A DNA stretch of 47,455 nt. Source: Salisapilia sapeloensis (Eukaryota > Oomycota > Peronosporomycetes > Peronosporales > Salisapiliaceae). Shown one piece after another: positions 41,757-47,455 of this stretch (its first letter is position 1; every line of letters begins with the position of its first letter). The position numbers and the translations under genes are program-made. Where the stretch lies: positions 1 through 47,455 of the forward strand of contig JAADVB010000146.1 in the NCBI GenBank assembly GCA_023334545.1. Direction: 5' to 3'. The notes under the pieces are model-generated. The model did no database searches, was not told the DNA's origin, and saw only the letters and a program-made list of their open reading frames with translations.

Positions 41757-42953
41757 ATGCACGTGAACACCGCTTTTCTCCTTTCGGCTGCGGCGATTGC
41801 TGCGGCCGTCGACGCCAAGGTCGAGCTTTCGACCATGTCGCTGAATGTCCGAACCGCGGTTGATAACGCATGGGACAGTTGGCGTGGTGATTTGATGGTT
41901 GGCTTCGTGAAGCAAGAGTCTCCCGATTTCATCGGTCTACAGGAGAATACTCAGAAGCAGTACGATTATCTACTTGCGTCCACCGACGGATATGCTTCAA
42001 TCGGTGGATGTGTGAAGGGAGATGGAGATGCTTGTGCTGGATCAGAACGAACCAATATCATGTACAAGAAGGCTTCGTGGGAGGTGATTGACAATGGCGA
42101 CATTCACCTCAGCGGCGATTACGACCATCCAAGTGAAACCGCTGAGAACACGTATGGCCTCCAATACCAACGCGTGGTAACTTGGGGTCGCTTCAAGAGC
42201 ACCAAGGATGAAAGCGCCACGGTCTGCTACTTTAACACGCACTACGACCCAGGCCTTGGTCACGAGCAAAGTTCCGAGTTGATTCGACACCAAATGGCCC
42301 AAAAGTGTAAAGAGGAAGACTTGGCCATGTTCACGGCAGACCTGAACGCACCTCCGGAGAGCAAAGCCTACAACTTGCTCACTGGGGACGACTCGCCCTT
42401 CCAACTTACTGACGCCTTGAAAACCGTCGGTAACAGGGATGGTACGTTGGTTGGTGGTGGTAACTACAGGGCCGATGGAGGCGCCATTTTCGACTTCGTA
42501 CTCGCGAGAGCGAACAACCTGTGCGTTGTCGATGGCCATGTCGGAGCAGGAAAGGATCAAGAAGGACGCTACGATAGCGACCACAGACACCCTGTTGCTG
42601 AATTCTGCATCGGCGCCGACTGCAACTGCAAGAACAACGGCGGTGGCGGAGACGACTACGCCGCTTTGGTGCATGGTGAGGCTGGAGATCAGCAGGAGTA
42701 TGCTCTTGAGACTGATCAAGCTACGGAAGAAGAGACTGATCAAGCTACGGAAGAAGAGACCAATGACTATGGAACCGAGGAACAGGAGACAGATGCACCA
42801 GGAGTGGAGGTACCGGAGACAGAGGCTCCTGAAACGGAAGCACCGACTCCTGCCCCAACCGAAGCGGAGAAACCAGAATTGACGGACGCGCCCGCGCTTG
42901 CGACGGACGAGGAAGGTCCGAACTGTGATGGCCCAGGTCGTCTTCGTCACTAA
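41757..42953 (+). CDS. Secreted endonuclease/exonuclease/phosphatase protein, paralogue 3 (EEP3)
   Basis: Single exon, 398 residues. A signal peptide (MHVNTAFLLSAAAIAAAVDA) leads into the EEP domain, which is nearly identical to EEP1 in long stretches. Motifs: LQENTQKQ, FNTHYDPG, FTADLNAPPES and DSDHRHPV. The usual TGDLN is TADLN here (Gly to Ala next to the catalytic Asp), while Asp and Asn remain. The domain ends with CIGADCNCKNNGGGG. The tail of about 100 residues is acidic and Thr/Pro/Ala-rich, includes two perfect 24-bp tandem repeats, and ends in a basic GRLRH. A long antisense frame (42042-42950) is a coding shadow. Secreted, with substrate unknown; EEP1 is its closest relative, and MGL3 is its upstream neighbour. 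Confidence 0.9.
   Translation: MHVNTAFLLSAAAIAAAVDAKVELSTMSLNVRTAVDNAWDSWRGDLMVGFVKQESPDFIGLQENTQKQYDYLLASTDGYASIGGCVKGDGDACAGSERTNIMYKKASWEVIDNGDIHLSGDYDHPSETAENTYGLQYQRVVTWGRFKSTKDESATVCYFNTHYDPGLGHEQSSELIRHQMAQKCKEEDLAMFTADLNAPPESKAYNLLTGDDSPFQLTDALKTVGNRDGTLVGGGNYRADGGAIFDFVLARANNLCVVDGHVGAGKDQEGRYDSDHRHPVAEFCIGADCNCKNNGGGGDDYAALVHGEAGDQQEYALETDQATEEETDQATEEETNDYGTEEQETDAPGVEVPETEAPETEAPTPAPTEAEKPELTDAPALATDEEGPNCDGPGRLRH
42708..42755 (+). repeat. Two perfect 24-bp tandem repeats in the EEP3 tail
   Basis: Two identical 24-bp units sit head to tail and encode ETDQATEE twice, followed by a partial third (ETNDYGTEE). The repeat length is a multiple of three, so copy-number change keeps the frame. 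It lies in the disordered acidic tail and is absent from EEP1 and EEP2. Confidence 0.9.
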
Positions 42954-43499
42954 GTCACTCGTGCAAAGAGTAGTATGTCCGAGATAGATGCCGTCTTGTT
43001 GCCTACTCGAGAAGTTTTCATGCTGGATACTACACTAAAAGAATAAGTTGACATAAAAGAAATTAAATGTTTTCAGCATGTCTTTTAAGCTTTCACTTTA
43101 CTTGGTAATGTACATGGATCGAGTGGTGATGGTCATAATGATATAAAAAGAGTAGCAGTGGATTTGTCTTTGAACAGGACGATTGCTTTCTTCGCTTTCA
43201 TCTTGAACGACGTCTGGAAACTTGGAAGTACACGTTTAATGGTCTGTGCTAAATTCGACGTAGAGCAGTGCGTGGGGACTTTGGATAATGCTTCTGTCTA
43301 GAGACTGGGCTGATATTGAACGCTTACCTCTTCTGGACTTGGCCTCATCTATGGTATCATTTGGATAGAGGTTTCCATATCAATAAACGTTTTCTACTTT
43401 CATTAATACGTAGATCATACGAAGTACTTCATGCTAAATATGACTAATAAAATGTCTTCGTATGAAGTTGTTTGTTAGTCTATCCTTTCCGATGTACTT
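42954..43499. other. Convergent 3' region of EEP3 and the Tudor/membrane gene
   Basis: 546 bp between convergent stop codons, AT-rich with many AATAAA-like words (for example around 43042 and 43382). No gene seen. Confidence 0.5.
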
Positions 43500-46400
43500 C
43501 TATAACTTGAGTAGATATGGAGCAAGTTGCTGGTTTTCTCTCTGCATCATCCACAATTGCTTGACGTAGAATACTGATAGTACAGTAAGTACAAGCCACA
43601 AGGAGCTAATGACCTCGATTATCTTGAGAGCATCGCTACCAGTTCCGGCTGCCATGTCCGTATACAACGTACTGGAAGCATATATGCCTAGAATAGAGGC
43701 AAGGAGATGCAGCCATACGTGGTGCTGGAGACGTAAGAGAGTAATTCGTATCATACCAAGCTCTTGCTGAAGTGTTTCCACTCGAGTCACTAGCGCTTCG
43801 CGTTTAGCCTGAAGTCCGAATTCTCCTCTTTCAGCACGCTCTAGAATTGACTTGGAAACGTCCGCTTCTCGGCCTTTCATGACACCTTCTGATCGATCAG
43901 CAATGTATCGCCCGGTGGCAGCAGAGAGTCGAAAGATAGTACCGGCGATCCACATAGCTACGATAATAATGACGATCGACAAGTCTAGCTCTTTGGATAG
44001 GCCAAAGATTTCTGCATCCACTACTTGGCTTTGAACGACGAAATGGAAAGCATGGATGGATGCAAGACCAATCGCACATACAAGGGCTGTCAATCCGATA
44101 GAGACGGGGAAGGCCAGAAATACTCGCTTCAAGATGCTGGAGGTGGGGAAGGCAAAGAGCGTGAACTGGAGAGCTATCACTACAAATAGATGAAGTGTTG
44201 TCTGGCCGATGAGCCACTTGATTTCGTCGACAATTGAATTTAACTGTGGATGAAAGGCTAGGATGTTGGACGAATTTAAAGCCCATTCATCGAAATGGAC
44301 GGTTGATTCTCCATCATACAAACAGAACAGTTCCAGGCGAGCCATAAGAGACGAAAGCACAGGTAGTGTTAGTATCGATGAGAGTGTTGTGAAACCCATA
44401 AACCTTCCAAGCCATCGATGCCACCATCGATCTAACTGATATTCTCGCAGGTCGATAAAGTTATCTTGAATCGCTACAAGTTTCAGCATGATCACCCTTC
44501 CACAAAGGGCCGAAGATGCAAGCAAAAGAAATGCCTTGACTAGTATGGTAACCAAAAACCACATTCTAGTCATCCCAAGAACGTCTTCTCCTAGTAGCAA
44601 GTAACCTTCAGAGGTATGTAGATTGTGTTCAATTGCATACGCGCAGGCTGACAAGTCAATCTTACGCGCCGAATAAAGCGCTTGCATCGCGTCAGCGCTT
44701 TCCATTTCATCTTTTTCGATGCCAAAATATATCCTCGTCGCCTGTTCCAGTTCCGCTAACATGCCTAGTAGAAAGTATGCAAAGATAGCAATCTCTAGTC
44801 CAAAGTTTAAATAGAAGCCTACAAGCTCGAGAAACGTGCCACTAAGTGGAGCTGTAAAGGCTGGTTGACCATCTACCAGCAATGCGTGACTGCATACTTC
44901 AGCGAATATTTCTTTCCCACTACTCGATTTCACTACCACTTTCTCGTCTCGATGTACCCACGCGACTTCTCCATCAACCATTGACACTTCCTTTGATGGT
45001 CCCTCTACTACCATCTCTACTTCGGTTCCAATACGAAGCTTTCGTAAGCACATGCGGACACGATCAAATGCTACATTTTTCTCTTGCTGGCCATCTCCAA
45101 AAGTAATTGTGTACGTGTTGTTATGCGGATGGATGGCAGTGACGGAGCCAAGCACTGTCTTGGCACCATGGGAAACTTCGACTTGACTTCCAACTGGGAG
45201 TAAGTTCCCAGGAAAAGCTAGCGTCGGAAGCTCAAACGTTGGACAGCACTCACTAAACGGAGACATAAATCGCGTCTGAATGTCTGTGTTTGGGACAGTC
45301 GTTTGCCTCGATTCCCCTGACGATCTATGCTCGTACTCGACGAGACAAGATCTATCCGATTGTACACGTACGATGACACCATCCTCCCAAACTTGTCTGC
45401 CAGACTTCTTATCTGGATGACAGAACCGGACTCTAGTACCTGGTCGTAAAGCAGGCGTACATGGACAGAGACTGAATCCAGACCATTGGGACATGGAAGG
45501 CATGGATAGCCATCCGATAGGACGCAACTTGTTACCACTCATGCGTTTAATCAGATCACCGTCCTCTTCATCTTCAATGTCGTAGTAAGGAATACTGCTT
45601 TCACCGTCATCCCACACTCGCATGACCACACCTCTTCTCTCTTCGCCGTTCTTCGTTCGATAGTAGACATTACTCCCAGGCTGGAACGTCTGAGCTGTCG
45701 ATCGTGCCCAAGGCTGTGTCATCCCGTTCGTCCGATTCGACCAAAGGCGCGTCAAATTCGATACTGGATGAACCGAATCCAATGGAATACGCTTGGACAC
45801 TACTTCTGTATCACTTTCATGCTCAATATCACATGCGTCTTCATCATCTCGAAGCTTTTTTACTCGGCCAACATGCTTTTCGCCTCTCTTGTCGCGAAAC
45901 TCGACTCGAATATTAACTTTGATTTTCGGCCGAGGTTTCCGCTTCTTGGGGGAGTCTCGATCACTTTCACTTCCAGAAGATTTTGTCTGCTTATGCTTCT
46001 TTTTCCTGCGACTACGAATACCACTATCACTATCCTCTTTATGTTCTTCACTACTACTGTCTTTCCGATCCTCTTTGCTCTTCCTCGGACGGATATCATT
46101 GTCGTCCGCCTCTTTGCGTGCTTTAATGTCAGTGGAAGCTATTCGCTTGACCATTTTCTCCGTGTCACTATCGATGATATCAAACTTTCCAGATGTACGA
46201 CATAATTTGATCACTCCAGGTTTCCAGTCTGTATCCTCCTCATCTTTAGACGCTTGACGATAGTACACACTATCGCCTACTTGGAACTTGGAGCTATCAG
46301 TCGCAAGCTCTCGATCTTTGCTTTCGGCATGGATACGTGTGCTAGCCACTCGCTTCTCGACTTTGCCAGTGTCTTCATATTGGACAGTAACTTCGCCACT

Positions 46401-46544
46401 TCGATGGACTCGAACGACTTCTGCCCATGATTTGATACTTTCGTCGTGCAGATCCTGCACTGCGACTCGATCACCTCTTTGGAATGCGGCTCGACTGGTT
46501 TGTCGCTTCGGTGAAGATACATCTTCATCGGAATCGTGCGGCAT
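43500..46544 (-). CDS. Seven Tudor-like repeats fused to a multi-span membrane domain
   Basis: Single exon, 1014 residues. The first half is soluble and holds about seven SH3-like barrels of the Tudor/agenet type, each starting with a pattern like FQxGDxVYYR and containing a WxxGVIxxV and a YDIxD segment (approximate starts 21, 87, 210, 288, 367, 445, 500). A Lys/Ser/Glu-rich linker with runs such as RSRRKKKHKQ separates repeats 2 and 3. From about residue 560 the protein changes character and has about eight hydrophobic spans (IAIFAYFLLGML, WFLVTILVKAFLLLASSAL, LFVVIALQFTLFAF and others), with a coiled-coil segment (LVTRVETLQQELG) between spans six and seven. Tudor-like barrels usually bind methylated lysine or arginine. 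Their tandem repetition in front of a membrane domain is unusual. I recognise no named family. Confidence 0.85.
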   Translation of the reverse strand: MPHDSDEDVSSPKRQTSRAAFQRGDRVAVQDLHDESIKSWAEVVRVHRSGEVTVQYEDTGKVEKRVASTRIHAESKDRELATDSSKFQVGDSVYYRQASKDEEDTDWKPGVIKLCRTSGKFDIIDSDTEKMVKRIASTDIKARKEADDNDIRPRKSKEDRKDSSSEEHKEDSDSGIRSRRKKKHKQTKSSGSESDRDSPKKRKPRPKIKVNIRVEFRDKRGEKHVGRVKKLRDDEDACDIEHESDTEVVSKRIPLDSVHPVSNLTRLWSNRTNGMTQPWARSTAQTFQPGSNVYYRTKNGEERRGVVMRVWDDGESSIPYYDIEDEEDGDLIKRMSGNKLRPIGWLSMPSMSQWSGFSLCPCTPALRPGTRVRFCHPDKKSGRQVWEDGVIVRVQSDRSCLVEYEHRSSGESRQTTVPNTDIQTRFMSPFSECCPTFELPTLAFPGNLLPVGSQVEVSHGAKTVLGSVTAIHPHNNTYTITFGDGQQEKNVAFDRVRMCLRKLRIGTEVEMVVEGPSKEVSMVDGEVAWVHRDEKVVVKSSSGKEIFAEVCSHALLVDGQPAFTAPLSGTFLELVGFYLNFGLEIAIFAYFLLGMLAELEQATRIYFGIEKDEMESADAMQALYSARKIDLSACAYAIEHNLHTSEGYLLLGEDVLGMTRMWFLVTILVKAFLLLASSALCGRVIMLKLVAIQDNFIDLREYQLDRWWHRWLGRFMGFTTLSSILTLPVLSSLMARLELFCLYDGESTVHFDEWALNSSNILAFHPQLNSIVDEIKWLIGQTTLHLFVVIALQFTLFAFPTSSILKRVFLAFPVSIGLTALVCAIGLASIHAFHFVVQSQVVDAEIFGLSKELDLSIVIIIVAMWIAGTIFRLSAATGRYIADRSEGVMKGREADVSKSILERAERGEFGLQAKREALVTRVETLQQELGMIRITLLRLQHHVWLHLLASILGIYASSTLYTDMAAGTGSDALKIIEVISSLWLVLTVLSVFYVKQLWMMQRENQQLAPYLLKL

Positions 46545-46610
46545 ACCGACAGGTTACAATTGAATACAGGTGCAAATTGAAACGAGCATAAAACGAAACA
46601 ACTTTATGCT

Positions 46611-47158
46611 TTAAATAGTTTTATTGACGCTCTCCTCTTCCTCTTCCTCTTCTGACTCATCATAATCACTTTTGTTTAAAAGTTCCTCTCCAGCTAACTC
46701 CTCCTCTAAAGCTTTTTCGAGTTCTGCCTCTACATCGATATCAGCGTCCTTTGCCTCCTTCTTTGGTCGCTTCACGTTGCGACTAGCTTCATCCTCTTCC
46801 CTTTGTCGTTTCATTTTGAACTTGATTAAAGTATGCGTGGTCCAGCTTCGTAGTTGATATAAAATGTATCCATCTAGCTTGTCGATTGGAATGAAGTTTT
46901 GATATTGGATCTCTACTTGATATATAGTCGTCGCCACTAAACCTTGCTCTTGCTTCCGCTTATCCGTAAACCGAAGAGCATCGCAGTTTTTAATTCGAAT
47001 TGGAAATCTTCTAACATGAGGTCTTGCAAATGTGTATTAATGAAAGCTTCAACCTACTCCATCTATAGCCTTGCTCAATCGTAAAACTACTACAGGTTCT
47101 TGCTCTTATAGGTACCGAGCAACACATGCGATATATTGATAGGAAAGCTAGCAGCCAT
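46611..47158 (-). CDS. Small charged protein, possibly two exons
   Basis: The certain part is the C-terminal 67 residues from an ATG at 46814: a basic start (MKRQREEDEASRNVKRPKKE) with a nuclear-localisation-like cluster, a Glu/Ala/Leu-rich helix (EAELEKALEEELAGEELL), and an acidic end (ESEEEEEEES). The same frame stays open 75 codons further upstream without an ATG. A GT..AG intron (47093..47023, 71 nt) would join it in phase to an ATG exon at 47158 (MAASFPINISHVLLGTYKSK), giving 158 residues. I do not recognise the protein. Nuclear or nucleolar location is a guess from composition. Another intron inside the upstream part is possible, as a GTAGAG donor exists at about 46916. Confidence 0.4.
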
Positions 47159-47289
47159 GCTTGTTCAAGAATATACACTTCCATTTACTTCTCTCAAGAG
47201 TAAATAATGAATGAATTAGGCCGTGTTCGCGCCGAGTACCAATTCGCCAAATTTTGGGATTCACATTTCGCAACTCTATTAATGATTAT

Positions 47290-47331
47290 CGACTCGGGCA
47301 ATTCTGAGCGAACGCAGAATTGCCCGATTCG
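47290..47331. repeat. Perfect 13-bp inverted repeat, potential hairpin
   Basis: Arms at 47294-47306 and 47315-47327 (tcgggcaattctg and its exact reverse complement) surround an 8-nt loop. Pairing continues outward by three more bases after one mismatch. No T-run follows, and the region is intergenic. It could be part of a small inverted-repeat transposon or a structured RNA; neither is shown. Confidence 0.6.
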
Positions 47332-47455
47332 GATTAGCTACATGTTATGGAAATCTAATGCATCACTTTGATATAACTTTCTCCCACTATATCAAATGCA
47401 CATGCGAGTGTTCTGTACTGGCAATGAAGATGTGAATTCATATTCTTGGTCTATC

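Noticed and set aside
42042-42950. 302-codon open frame antisense to EEP3, with similar antisense frames over EEP1 and EEP2
   Set aside because: The antisense frames resemble each other only because the sense coding sequence is conserved. They have no start context, no family match, and differ where the sense tails differ.
1-47455. CRISPR arrays, tRNA/rRNA genes, operons and bacterial ribosome-binding sites
   Set aside because: No regularly spaced repeats or cloverleaf sequences were found, and spliced eukaryotic genes make bacterial features inappropriate.

Overview
The window looks like part of the nuclear genome of an oomycete (water mould). I infer this from three things: eukaryotic genes interrupted by very short introns (about 46-76 nt), very compact gene spacing, and gene types typical of the group (an HGGG-type zinc-finger array, RCC1-repeat fusions, families of secreted hydrolases). 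The species cannot be fixed from the sequence alone. I found no tRNA, rRNA, CRISPR array or intact transposon. Exon boundaries were worked out by hand from GT..AG sites, reading-frame phase and protein-family fit. They are predictions.

Layout. 0-1.7 kb: a multi-pass membrane protein. 2.9-6.6 kb (-): a PX / coiled-coil / RCC1 / TBC protein, a predicted Rab GTPase-activating protein. 7.1-11 kb: an ASNSD1-type asparagine-synthetase-domain protein, a three-exon Elongin B, and a membrane-anchored prolyl 4-hydroxylase. 12-13 kb: a zinc-finger protein. 13.2-18.8 kb (-): a monoglyceride-lipase-like hydrolase (MGL1) followed by two secreted endonuclease/exonuclease/phosphatase proteins (EEP1, EEP2). 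19.4-20.9 kb: a divergent PPIL1 cyclophilin / YIPF5 pair. 21-23.9 kb (-): a six-exon VPS9 + RCC1 protein, a predicted Rab5-type exchange factor. 24.3-25.7 kb (-): a mitochondrial branched-chain aminotransferase. 26.2-29.4 kb (+): a small Ala/Pro-rich protein with an N-myristoylation signal, and an eIF4G. 29.6-33.6 kb: MGL2, a four-span membrane protein and a CCA-adding enzyme. 33.8-37 kb (-): a subtilisin-like protease with a membrane anchor. 38.7-43 kb: MGL3 (-) and EEP3 (+). 43.5-47.2 kb (-): a seven-fold Tudor-like protein fused to about eight membrane spans, and a small charged protein.

Most genes are housekeeping: Rab traffic, splicing, translation, tRNA maturation, amino-acid metabolism, ER/Golgi. 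Two accessory themes stand out. First, MGL-like lipase genes and secreted EEP genes sit next to each other in two separate clusters about 25 kb apart. EEP1 and EEP3 are close paralogues that also share a 112-bp proximal promoter, while EEP2 is more distant. Second, two Rab regulators with opposite predicted activities (TBC and VPS9) both carry RCC1 propellers and lie about 14 kb apart. The 1.7-2 kb gene-poor stretches surround the MGL/EEP clusters, which fits local duplication in an otherwise compact region.
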